DNA of 64,000 nt from Lachnospiraceae bacterium (GTDB lineage Bacteria; Bacillota; Clostridia; Lachnospirales; Lachnospiraceae): assembly GCA_022845895.1 (NCBI GenBank), contig AP025573.1, positions 3,134,501 to 3,198,500 on the forward strand, given 5' to 3'. The stretch's first letter is position 1. Each line of letters starts with the position of its first letter. The notes under the pieces are model-generated. The model was not told the DNA's origin, did no database searches, and saw only the letters and a list, made by a program, of their open reading frames with translations. A program made the position numbers and the translations under genes. This document shows, piece after piece, positions 53,180 to 62,000 of this stretch.

Positions 53180-53855
53180 CCTCGTCCACCCTCTTAAATC
53201 GATATCCCTTTTCCAGAAGCATCGGAATTGCCATCCGCAGTGCTTCGACTGTCCTTGCAGGTGCTCCTGCGGTCCCTCTTCCGTCATGCAGGCAGATGAC
53301 TGCCCCTGGAAATACTCTGTGCATAAGCTTTGAGCAGATCGTGTCCGGCGTCTCCTTATCCGACCAGTCCTGGGCCATGACATCCCAGAAAAGAAGGTGA
53401 AGGTTCAGCCTTCTTAACCAGCCTAGCGTGAACAGGTTGAGGTGTCCCCACGGCGGACGGTAATAGGCCGCATCACAGCCGAGCTTTTTCATTATGAACA
53501 TAGATTCCACCAGATCCGAGTACGTAAACTTATTTCCCCGGAACAAAGCATTATTATGGTGCACCGAATGTAACCCTATGAGATGTCTTTCTTCCCTCAT
53601 CCGCACGATAAGTTCCGGATATTGCTTTGCGAACCCGGCAACGGTAAAGAAAGATGCCTTGATGTCATATTCCTTCAGAAGGTCCAGAAGGTCTTCTGTG
53701 TCTTTGCCGCCCGGCCCGTCATCAAAAGTCAGATAAAGGACCTTCTCTCTCCCTGCCTTTTTCCTCTTTGCCGTCTGCAGATATCTAAGTGCAAACGATG
53801 GAACTACGCTGTAACAGAAAACGATGAGCAGGGCTGCTGCCGCCAGTATCCACAT
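53172..53855 (-). CDS. Polysaccharide deacetylase family protein (NodB domain)
   Basis: A 227-residue membrane-anchored hydrolase. One N-terminal helix (MWILAAAALLIVF), then the NodB domain: TFDDGPGG with the catalytic Asp, HSVHHNNA with zinc His, RPPWGHLN, and a C-terminal LHDG motif. It would deacetylate an N-acetylated glycan on the cell surface or a lipid-linked sugar. The TGATG overlap with the glycosyltransferase stop sets the start at 53855. Confidence 0.88.
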   Translation of the reverse strand: MWILAAAALLIVFCYSVVPSFALRYLQTAKRKKAGREKVLYLTFDDGPGGKDTEDLLDLLKEYDIKASFFTVAGFAKQYPELIVRMREERHLIGLHSVHHNNALFRGNKFTYSDLVESMFIMKKLGCDAAYYRPPWGHLNLFTLGWLRRLNLHLLFWDVMAQDWSDKETPDTICSKLMHRVFPGAVICLHDGRGTAGAPARTVEALRMAIPMLLEKGYRFKRVDEDE

Positions 53856-54937
53856 CACGCTATCATCCTTTCTTTTACAGTCTGCATCGCTTCTTCCACG
53901 CTGCACTTCATAATCTCCTGCTTTACCATGTGCATATTGCCTTTCATCTGCTGCCACTGCCGGCTGTCAGAGAGGAACTCTTTCAATACATTTGTAAAAT
54001 CTGCAGACTTATCCCAGATGACCCTGGCAATTCCATGCTCCTCTGCGTATTTTGCATTGTTCACTTCCTGCTCCAGAAACGGGTGGATGACAAATAGCGG
54101 TACTTCACAGTGGATAAGCTCAAATAACGTAATCCCTCCAGCTTTCGTGATAACCAGGTCTGCCGCTTTTACATAGGTGCTGATATGTTCCGTATATCCG
54201 AGCACCTCTATGTCTTCGTATCTTCCGTGCCACTCTTCATATGCCTTATGGTTCTTTCCTGTTATGATTGTTGCTGATACGCCCGGGGCGCGATGCAGCA
54301 TATCGATAAGCTCACCCAGATTCGGTATGATACCGAGTCCGCCTCCCATAATAAGCACCCTCTTCACCTTATCGCTCTTGTTTTCTGTCGCTTTTAGAAA
54401 CTGCTGTCTAACTGGTATTCCTGTCACAAATACATTGTCAGGTCCTGTACCTCTCTGTACGAGATTATCCTTCACCTCCTGCGTCGGCACAAGATAGGCG
54501 TCTGTCTGTGCAGTAATCCACTCCGGATGTATGCTGATGTCGGTGATACAGGTGACAAGCGGAATGTGGCATCCCGTCTTCTCGATATAAGAAGCAATCG
54601 ACTTGGCACAAAGCGGAAGCGTACATACAATCATGTCCGGTTCATGCGCATCCATCAGCCTCTGCAGCCTTTTGTAGGCTGTGATCCCTGTCGGCTTGAT
54701 GTCAACCTTCAACTTTCCTGAAAATTTGTATACCATGTTATATATCCCATAACAGTGCTCAACGAGCATTTGGAATAATTTAAATATATAGCGGCTTGCC
54801 CGAGGATAAAAATGCGTTAGCAGATCCAGCTCCGTAACGTTCGCATCCTTATCCTGCTTCTTAATCTCTTCACCGATTGCCTTCGCCGCCATCTGATGAC
54901 CCATTCCAAACTGACTGCTTAATATCAATACGTTCAT
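53855..54937 (-). CDS. Diacylglycerol glucosyltransferase/MGDG synthase-like (GT28)
   Basis: A 360-residue glycosyltransferase. The N terminus (MNVLILSSQFGMGHQMAAKAI) is the MGDG-synthase glycine/His acceptor motif. The C-terminal domain has GGGLGIIPNLGELID and KAGGITLFELIHCEVP for UDP-sugar binding, related to UgtP and MurG. It probably adds glucose to diacylglycerol to make membrane glycolipid or a lipoteichoic-acid anchor. First gene of a three-gene coupled operon. Confidence 0.88.
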   Translation of the reverse strand: MNVLILSSQFGMGHQMAAKAIGEEIKKQDKDANVTELDLLTHFYPRASRYIFKLFQMLVEHCYGIYNMVYKFSGKLKVDIKPTGITAYKRLQRLMDAHEPDMIVCTLPLCAKSIASYIEKTGCHIPLVTCITDISIHPEWITAQTDAYLVPTQEVKDNLVQRGTGPDNVFVTGIPVRQQFLKATENKSDKVKRVLIMGGGLGIIPNLGELIDMLHRAPGVSATIITGKNHKAYEEWHGRYEDIEVLGYTEHISTYVKAADLVITKAGGITLFELIHCEVPLFVIHPFLEQEVNNAKYAEEHGIARVIWDKSADFTNVLKEFLSDSRQWQQMKGNMHMVKQEIMKCSVEEAMQTVKERMIA

Positions 54938-55165
54938 TTCTCCATCCCCCTTCCGATTTCCTATATCTTAATCTGCAAATCTAAAGAACTCCTAAATAGA
55001 TTTCTAAATATAAAGAAAAGAATGGATGTAGTTTTCCTTAAGTATAGGGGCTGCGGACTGGGAACCGGGTGATAAACTATAGCAAACTTCTTATGTGCAG
55101 GATAGGACAAATGAAGTTCTCAATCATCCAGAAATATACAGGCGTTTTCGGAATAAAGATAATAT
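54938..55165. other. Intergenic region, upstream of the glycolipid operon
   Basis: AT-rich and without a gene. It must hold the minus-strand promoter of the glycosyltransferase operon and probably the degenerate N-terminal part of the IS4-like transposase. No strong signal was pinned down. Confidence 0.4.
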
Positions 55166-55486
55166 GCTGTCGGCCTAACAAGTTTTCATTCTAAGAAAGG
55201 GGAATACATCCCCCAAGAAATATGGGCACGTCTTCTCTTATATAATTTCTGTGAGGTTATCACAGCTCACGTAACGATTGAAAAGTGCGCAAAGAAGCAT
55301 ACGTATCAAATAAGATATACATTTGGGATACATATATGCAGATATTGTATAAGTAAAATGGCGGAGAAATCTCCGCCAGATGTTGAGGCCTTAATAAGTA
55401 AAGAAATCATGCCTGTTCGTCCTGGACGTCACGACCCTCGCAAAGTCGATTACAAGAAAGCAGTCCGTTTTCTATACAGAGTATAA
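55166..55486 (+). pseudogene. IS4-family transposase, C-terminal remnant
   Basis: A continuous frame of about 105 codons without a start reads AVGLTSFHSKKGEYIPQEI, WARLLLYNFCEVITAH, HTYQIRYTFGIHICRY, PPDVEALISKE and PVRPGRHDPRKVDYKKA before TAA. This is the C-terminal quarter of IS4-type transposases, with the conserved GLTxFHSKK and PVRPGR motifs. Just upstream the frame is broken by several stops and indels. It marks the left border of the pilus island. Confidence 0.7.
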
Positions 55487-55707
55487 CCCCAGCTATACTA
55501 TACACTTTATTTTGGCAGATGGGAACATCTGTCTGTTTGTAATGTCCAAAACATCAAAGATAATGAATCTAACACAATTGGTTGTTATGAAGGCTGAGAC
55601 ATGTGAAATACTTCTATCTAGTTATCTTAATGACATTGTCAATCTTGAGGGGTGGGGGCTTTTCTTTCAGCAAATATTCTTTTAATCCGGGGGATTTCCG
55701 ATACGGC

Positions 55708-55738
55708 AAAAAAGCTGGCTTTCCTCAGAAATCCAGCT
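55708..55738 (-). terminator. Terminator of the pilus operon
   Basis: AGCTGG and CCAGCT pair around a 14-base loop; the minus strand then has six T. It lies 35 bases after the last gene of the operon. Confidence 0.8.
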
Positions 55739-55772
55739 CAAGCCTCAGATAAGGCGGCAGCCGCTTCCCGGA

Positions 55773-56165
55773 CTATCCCCCTCCGAAGATGCTCCACCAG
55801 GCTGCACAGGCGGTCACCATCTGCTCAAATTCCGTCTCGCACAGCTTCCTGATATCCGGCGCATACCCGGCAAAGCAGGAGCTGCCCGCCTCCACGATCC
55901 TTTCGAACAGCTCCCCGGCCTTCTGCCGGGAGCCCTGCTCCAGGAGGTGGTACGTATCCTTGCGCTTATCTATGACCACCAGCTCCCCGGTCACGGATAC
56001 GTCGGTCTCCGTCAGGCCATAGTAGCGGTAGCTCCCCTTCCCTGTCCTCTTCCGGATATAGATCCACACGATCTCTTCATATGGCAGGAGGACGGCCCCT
56101 CCCCCGGCATGGAGCCGCATCCCTTCCCCCGTCAACGTGGGTTCCGATCTTATCAGGTACACCAT
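55773..56165 (-). CDS. Small PH-like protein of the sortase operon
   Basis: A 130-residue protein starting at ATG 56165 after AGGAGGAGG; it overlaps the end of the sortase gene by 13 bases. The first 85 residues have alternating strands (VYLIRSEPTLTGEGMRL, LPYEEIVWIYIRKRTG, YYGLTETDVSV) as in a PH-like fold, followed by a helical end with two Cys. Function unknown. A longer ORF in the same frame runs antisense-like through the sortase gene and is not real. Confidence 0.7.
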   Translation of the reverse strand: MVYLIRSEPTLTGEGMRLHAGGGAVLLPYEEIVWIYIRKRTGKGSYRYYGLTETDVSVTGELVVIDKRKDTYHLLEQGSRQKAGELFERIVEAGSSCFAGYAPDIRKLCETEFEQMVTACAAWWSIFGGG

Positions 56166-57133
56166 GGTTCCTCCTCCTTCCTGTCTTGTGCTTCCGATAT
56201 AGGGCCGCTGCTGCTTCCGTCTCCCGGACGTCCGTCCCTCCGGCGGCCCCTTCCCAGCCATCCTGCCAGCACCGCCGCAAGCAGCGCGGATATCACCACG
56301 GCTGGCCGGGCCCATGCCCCTCCCCGACGGTCCACCCGGCGCGGCTCCTTCCGGAACGGGTCCGGATAGGCCTCTTCCGTGATCCTGCCGGCCAGGATGC
56401 TGCGCCGGTTGGTGGCCCCCGGGGCGCAGGTGCTCAGCAGCACGATCCGGTCCTCGGGGGCCAGGCCCACCTCCCGCTCCTGCACCGCCCCGTCCTGCAG
56501 CCGCTTCCGGTAGGCCTCCCGGGCCTCCGCCCCTTCCACCCCCGGCTGGTAGATGCCCCCGTCGTAGGCGTCTGCCTGCAGGAACGCGAACAGCTCGAGG
56601 CCATGGTCCCGGCCCCCGTAGTACAGGTTCCCGTACCGGTGGCCGGCGAAGTAGGCGGCGTCCGCGAAGTCCCCGATGTCCCCGAACATGGCGCCCTTCT
56701 CCATGTGGTGCCCATGGATGATGGTGTTGTAGTCCTGGAACCCCCGGTCGTTGCGGAAGTCCACGAACAGGCTGCCGCAGTAGGCGTAGTCCCCCCTGGC
56801 ATCCGTATGCAGGTATTCCTGGTTGTCCTCCCCCTGTACCAGGGGGTAGTCGATGCCCGTCCCATAGACGGTCAGCCACCCCAGCACATCCGGGTTCCCC
56901 TCTGCCAGCTCCTGGAAGGGCAGGGCCCCGTCCTTATCCGTGGGCTTATAGGCCGCGAGCCGCTCCGGGGCTGCGCTCTCATGGATCCGGCTGGCGTCCC
57001 ACAGGCCATAGCAGCCATAGGCCAGCAGCAGCAGGGCCGCGGACAGCACCGTAAGGTTCACGATGCGGTCTGCGGCCCGGACTGCCCGTCTCCCGATGGC
57101 TTGTGCACGCTGCCTTCCATCCCTCCTGTGCAT
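56153..57133 (-). CDS. Class B-like sortase
   Basis: A 326-residue transpeptidase. An N-terminal helix (about residues 25-45) anchors it. The catalytic His is in IIHGHHM, the Cys in VLLSTC and the Arg in TNRRSILAGR. The loop between is long, as in class B enzymes. A second hydrophobic helix with a basic tail (residues about 285-305) lies at the C terminus, which class B enzymes usually lack and class C have. It should join LPxTG/EVPTG-like proteins to the wall or to each other. GAGAGGGG precedes the ATG. Confidence 0.9.
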   Translation of the reverse strand: MHRRDGRQRAQAIGRRAVRAADRIVNLTVLSAALLLLAYGCYGLWDASRIHESAAPERLAAYKPTDKDGALPFQELAEGNPDVLGWLTVYGTGIDYPLVQGEDNQEYLHTDARGDYAYCGSLFVDFRNDRGFQDYNTIIHGHHMEKGAMFGDIGDFADAAYFAGHRYGNLYYGGRDHGLELFAFLQADAYDGGIYQPGVEGAEAREAYRKRLQDGAVQEREVGLAPEDRIVLLSTCAPGATNRRSILAGRITEEAYPDPFRKEPRRVDRRGGAWARPAVVISALLAAVLAGWLGRGRRRDGRPGDGSSSGPISEAQDRKEEEPWCT

Positions 57134-57148
57134 GCCGATGCCCCTCTC

Positions 57149-58390
57149 CTATGAGCCGGACGCGTCCCTTGCCCTGCGTCTCCTCGCGATCACGAAGGCG
57201 GCGGCGCCGGAGAGCGCTACGGCGATCAGGCCCAGGAAGGGCAGGCTGTCCATCACGATGCCGGTGGGTACCTCCGTGCTGTAGTAGCGGTTGGTGCAGG
57301 CCACGCCGTACGCGCCGGTGGAGTCGGCGATGGTCCGGCTGCCGGTAGCCATGCCCGGCACCGTGGTGGCCGTCCCGTCCGGGTCCGTCACCTCATAGCT
57401 GGTGTTGTAGCTGGGCAGCACGGTGCCGCCGTTCTCCGTCACCGTATAGGCGGTGCCCACGGGGAAGTCCTTGAACACGGCGTACTCCCCTTCCTTCAGG
57501 GTGATGCTTGCGGTGGCGGTGGCTGCCCCGGCTGCAAAGGCGATGGTGCCGGCGCCGGTGCTGGTACCGTCGCTGTCGAAGGTCTCATAGTGGTAGGTCG
57601 GATCCCCCACCTCGCTGGCCGCCTTGGTCACGGCGATGCCGAAGGGGAAGGATGTGGCGACCCCGCCCGGTGCCGCCCCGGTCCATTTGTTGGCGATCCG
57701 CTTTGACAGCTCCAGGACCCCCTCCTGTCCGCCCGGGGTCGTACCGCCGCCGGTGCGGACATACCCGTTGGTGAAGGTGAAGGGGTTCGCTTCCGGGGTG
57801 CTGCCATCGGGATCGGGCGCCGTCTTGCCGTCACCGGGGCTTCCCCCATCCCCCTTGGCCTGGTCCACGACGATGTTCTCCACATAGGTACTGCCGTCCC
57901 CGGCCAGCGCCACCTGGACCATGACCTTGTATTCGGCCGCCGAGTATTTGATGCTGTCCGTAGATGGCAGGCTGCCGCTATAGCCCTGGGCCTCCTTCAG
58001 GCCGTAGGTATAGATCCCCGGCTGGGGGAAGGTGACGCCGGCTACGATGTTGGGGGAGGACACGCTGTAGGCCAGGCTGCCGCCCACGGTCTCCGGTGAC
58101 GCATCCCCGGCCAGCGGGTCCAGGCTGATGGCCGGCAGGTCGGGCAGGAGCCCTGCGTCTGACGGATTGCCGTCCAGCTCCGCCTTGCTCCACTGGAAGG
58201 CGAAGCTCCCGGATGCCGGGTCGTCCACCCCTGCGGGCACCATCAGCGTCTTGGAAAAGCATGCCTCTGCCGGGCTGTCCGGGGTCCCGCCCGTGGCGGC
58301 CGCCATGGCCGGCAGGGCCTGGCCCATGGGCAGCGTCAGGGCCGCCCCCAGCAATCCTGCCAGCAGTATCTTGATGTTCTTCTTTCTCAT
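57149..58390 (-). CDS. Major pilin-like surface protein with EVPTG sortase signal
   Basis: A 413-residue exported protein. A signal peptide (residues 1-31, ending AMAAA) is followed by a Spy0128/FctA-like beta-sandwich with a conserved Lys in CFSKTLMVP and a Glu in YGLKEAQGYSG, then a Cna-B-like domain (VLELSKRIANKWTG; KEGEYAVFKDFPVG; YTVTENGG). Such Lys/Asn-Glu sets form internal isopeptide bonds. The end is EVPTGI, a hydrophobic helix and RRRRA. The probable pilus shaft. AAGGAGG precedes the ATG. Very GC-rich. Confidence 0.88.
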   Translation of the reverse strand: MRKKNIKILLAGLLGAALTLPMGQALPAMAAATGGTPDSPAEACFSKTLMVPAGVDDPASGSFAFQWSKAELDGNPSDAGLLPDLPAISLDPLAGDASPETVGGSLAYSVSSPNIVAGVTFPQPGIYTYGLKEAQGYSGSLPSTDSIKYSAAEYKVMVQVALAGDGSTYVENIVVDQAKGDGGSPGDGKTAPDPDGSTPEANPFTFTNGYVRTGGGTTPGGQEGVLELSKRIANKWTGAAPGGVATSFPFGIAVTKAASEVGDPTYHYETFDSDGTSTGAGTIAFAAGAATATASITLKEGEYAVFKDFPVGTAYTVTENGGTVLPSYNTSYEVTDPDGTATTVPGMATGSRTIADSTGAYGVACTNRYYSTEVPTGIVMDSLPFLGLIAVALSGAAAFVIARRRRARDASGS

Positions 58391-58487
58391 AATAGAATTC
58401 CTCCTTCTGGTATCTTTCTCTGTCCTTGCTCTGTCGTATCCCTCTGGTGCCCTGTCCGTGTCCGGCCTGCGTGCCAGGGGGCCGGTG

Positions 58488-59009
58488 TCAGATGTCCCTC
58501 CTCCTCAGGATGGTCATCACCTTGCCGCACACGTCGGAGACGTCCACCGGGCCGTACACCCGGCTGTCCACCGCGTCCTCCCGGCTGTCCCCCAGGACGA
58601 AGACCTGCCCCTCCTGCAAGGTGGCCGGGAACTCCATGCCATCCTCGTACCGGCGGGTCTCCCCCAGGATGCCCGGCTCCTCCTGGTAGGAGCCGTTGAT
58701 CCGCAGCCCCTCCTCCGTCAGGTCCACGGTATCCCCAGAGGCCGCGACGACCCGCCGCACCTGCTCCTTCCCCTGGTACTCCACCACCACCGCATCCCCG
58801 GCTGCATACGTGCGGCTGAGCCGGAAGTAGAAGACCAGGTCCCCCTCCCGGATGGAGGGCTCCATGGACCGGTCCCGGTTCTGGAGCACGCCGTACGGGA
58901 AGGTGAGGAGCAGGGCCGCCGCTGCGCAGAGCAGGGCCGCCTTCGCCAGCAGCCGCAGGGCATCCCCGGCCAGGGATGCGGGCGGTGCCCCCTTCGTCCC
59001 CCCGGTCAT
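58488..59009 (-). CDS. Signal peptidase I-like protein with Lys-to-Arg at the catalytic position
   Basis: A 173-residue membrane protein starting at ATGA that overlaps the stop of the large pilus protein. After one helix it has RDRSMEPSIREGDLV (nucleophile Ser), the QVRRVVAASGDTVD block and GDSREDAVDSRVYGPV. In SipS-type enzymes the second block reads VKR, with the general-base Lys; here the codon is CGG (58757-58755), Arg. Activity may be lost or changed, as in chaperone-like pilus SipA proteins. It lies between two secreted substrates. Confidence 0.85.
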   Translation of the reverse strand: MTGGTKGAPPASLAGDALRLLAKAALLCAAAALLLTFPYGVLQNRDRSMEPSIREGDLVFYFRLSRTYAAGDAVVVEYQGKEQVRRVVAASGDTVDLTEEGLRINGSYQEEPGILGETRRYEDGMEFPATLQEGQVFVLGDSREDAVDSRVYGPVDVSDVCGKVMTILRRRDI

Positions 59010-62000
59010 TCCCCCGCCTCCCGTCTCCCGGCCTGCTTCCGGCGCCGCCGCCTGCGCCACAGCAGCAGGGCCGCCATGCCCGAGCCCGCCGCGGCCGCCA
59101 GCCAGGGCAGCAGCGGCGCGGCATCCCCGGTCTTCAGCAGGCTCCATGCGCCGCCTCCCGGGGTATCGCCTCCCATGGCGCCGCCTCCCGGGGCTCCTCC
59201 TCCCGGGGCGCCGCCCCCGGGCTCCTGGTACCGGTTGGTGAAGGCCAGGGCCTGCACGGCATTCCCGCGGCCGTCTTCCACCGTGCGGCGGACCGACAGC
59301 CTTCCGGACTGGTCGGTGACCACGTCGGTGATGGTATAGGCGGTGCCGTCATAGGTATAGCCCGCCTCCCCCCCTTCCACTTCCTCCACGGCATAGCGGT
59401 AGGTCCCGGTCTTGGCGTAGCTCCAGGTGCCGAACTCCGCCTCCCCCTCCCCGGTGATGGTCAGCACCTTGCTGCCCTCCCGGCTGCCCTCCGGCATGGG
59501 GTAGGCCTCCCGTTCCGCCGTCAGGCGGAACTGGAAGCGGCCGTCCTGGCCCGGGCTCCCCTCCACCTGCTTGCGCACCGGCGGGTCCGCCAGGAGGGAG
59601 GGGTCGCTGGCCAGGGGCCGGTAGCGGTGGACGAAGGCGATCTTCGGGCATTTGTACCCGGCAGGGTCCTTCATCACGTAGTCCGGCTCCAGCCCGCCGG
59701 GGCCCGCCCTCACCGTGGCCTCCACGGTCCAGGCCGCCCCGTCGTAGGCATAGCCGTCCAGCTCGCCCCCGGGGGCCCGGCACACTTCATAGACATAGGT
59801 GCCGGGGGCCGGGAAGGGGATCGCCGGCAGGGCCAGGGCCTCGTCCCCCGTCAGCTGGAAGGCATAGGCCCCGGCGGCCCCTCCCGGCAGGGGCGCCCCG
59901 GGGGTGGCGGGTACCATGCGGTAGGCGAACTGCCGGGTGGCCGGGGTGCCGTCCTCCACCTGGAAGGACTGCTCCACCTCCACCACCCCGGGGGTCCCCG
60001 GCATCCCGGAGGCCTGCGCCATGCCGCCCCCGGAAGGCAGGGCCCACGCCAGGGCCAGGGCCAGCAGGCAGGCGGCGCCTCCGGGGCCGCTGCCCTTCCT
60101 CCCCCTTCTCCGGCTCCTGCCTGACGCGTATGCCCCGCTGAGCAGGACCGCCCCGGCCAGGAGGGCCAGCAGCGTGTCGGAGCCGGCGCCCGGCCCGGCG
60201 ATGCCGGTCAGGGGCAGGGACGGACGGTCATTGCGGTACGCTACCGCTGCGCCGGCAGGGCCCAGGGCCCCCTCCACCACCCCTGGAGCGGAATGCGGAT
60301 AGGGTACGCCGTCCACCGTTTCCGTGGTGACATAGCCGGGCAGGGCCTGCTCCGTGATCCGGAACCGGCAGCCCTGGGGCAGCTGGAGGCGCAGGGCCTG
60401 CCCGTGCTTCAGGAGGACCTGGTCCCCCGCCGTCCCGTCCACGCCGGCCAGGACGCCTCCTTCGATGGCCACCTGACCGGACGAGCCGTCGGGCCCGGTA
60501 TAGGGGTAGCTGCCCTCAAGCGGCGCCCCCCAGGCATGCTCCGCTTCCAGCCGGAAGCCGAAGGCCTTGTCCCGGTTCCCGTACTTCCCGGCCACCGTCT
60601 TGGACAGGGACAGCTCCCGGTTGGGCAGGGGGGCGGCCTCGTGCACGGCGGAGTTCAGCGCCGTGGTGGCGGCATACCCGTCGTCCATGGTGAAGCTTAC
60701 CGTGCCCCCGGCATGGGCGAACGCCTGGTCGGCCCCCGGGGCGTGGTCGAAGAGGGGGGCCCGGCACGCCAGCTCGAAGGTTAAGGTGGGGCTGTCCGCG
60801 GCTTTCAAGGTGTAGGCCCCGTCCACCCGGGTCTGCCCGACATGGGCCCCGGTGCCGGGGGTGAAGGTGCCGGTGACGGACGACCCCTGGCCCGTGGGCG
60901 AGGTGACGGTGAGGCCGCTCCCGGATGGCACCTCCACCCCTTTGGGCAGGTAGCTGGTGAAGGTCCCCCGTGCATCGCCCCCGGTGCTGCGCAGGGTATA
61001 GGCATACTTCAGCAGGGTGCCCTCTTCCAGGCTCCGCCTTGCCCCGGCATGGCAGGCCGCGTCGCAGCCCGCGGCCGTCACGGCCCGCAGGGCGTTGGGG
61101 CAGCCGGGCACATGGACCGTGGCCCCCTGGTCGGTATCCAGCGACGCCTCCACGGTGTCGTGGACCTTTACGTTGCCCTGTGCCAGCCGGATGTCCTGGT
61201 TCCCTGCCTGGTCGGTGGCCCTGACATAGAGGTCGTAGTGGGACGCATCGGTGGGCACGGTGTAGCCGTTGATATCCTGCCAGCCCCCGGAGGTGGGGGA
61301 GGGGGGCTGGCTTCCCACCGGGGCGAACAGGATGGCTACGGCATGGATCCCGGATAAGGCATCGGTGGACGCATCCTGGTACCTGCCGTTGGAGCCGGTC
61401 ACCAGGCTGCCTCCGCCATCCTTGGCCAACGCCGCGGTGGGCCGGGTGGTGTCGATCCTGATTTCCATGGTGGACACGGCAGACAAGGGGGTGGCCGGGT
61501 CACCTGCCGCTGTGCACACCAGGTCTACCGCCCAGCCATGAGTAGGGAAGGGGGCTTCATCCGTCAGGAGCTGGTCCGAGACCGCCCCGGGGCGGCCCTG
61601 ATGGGTGTTCACGTAGGTGGTGGCATCCGTCACGGACCCGGGGCGGCCTCCGCCCCCGACGGCGTCCCGGAACCGCTGCACGTAGTCGTACTCCCCCGTG
61701 ATGTGGGTGCTGTCTCCGTGGACCTTGACATAATATTTGGTCCAGCCGAAATTTCCTCCCCCAGGATTCGGACCGATAGGGTTGTAGGGAACATCTTCTG
61801 TCAGCTGCTCTCCCTGAGGGTTGGGCAGGTTTTTGGGCAGTGTGGCGGAGATTCCCGGGGCGTGACCTGTCGTCGAGGTGATAACCCGGCTTGTGGAAGC
61901 GGTGTCCCATGCCGGGTCGGCAGACCCGGAATTATCCACCGCGGTGACGGTCTGGCTCTTTCTCCCGATATGAAGTATCTGACCCCCCACCCCGGAGTCG

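Noticed and set aside
55773..56879. A 368-codon minus-strand ORF running through the sortase gene
   Set aside because: Only the last 130 codons (from ATG 56165, with AGGAGGAGG before it) look like protein; the rest is a GC-rich shadow frame of the sortase.
56081..57154. A 357-codon plus-strand ORF opposite the sortase gene
   Set aside because: It exists because GC-rich DNA has few stops; the composition is dominated by Pro, Arg and Ala with no domain, and it is antisense to an intact sortase.
58976..60124. Long plus-strand ORFs opposite the pilus polyprotein
   Set aside because: Low-complexity Gly/Pro/Arg translation, antisense to recognisable pilin domains, no ribosome site.
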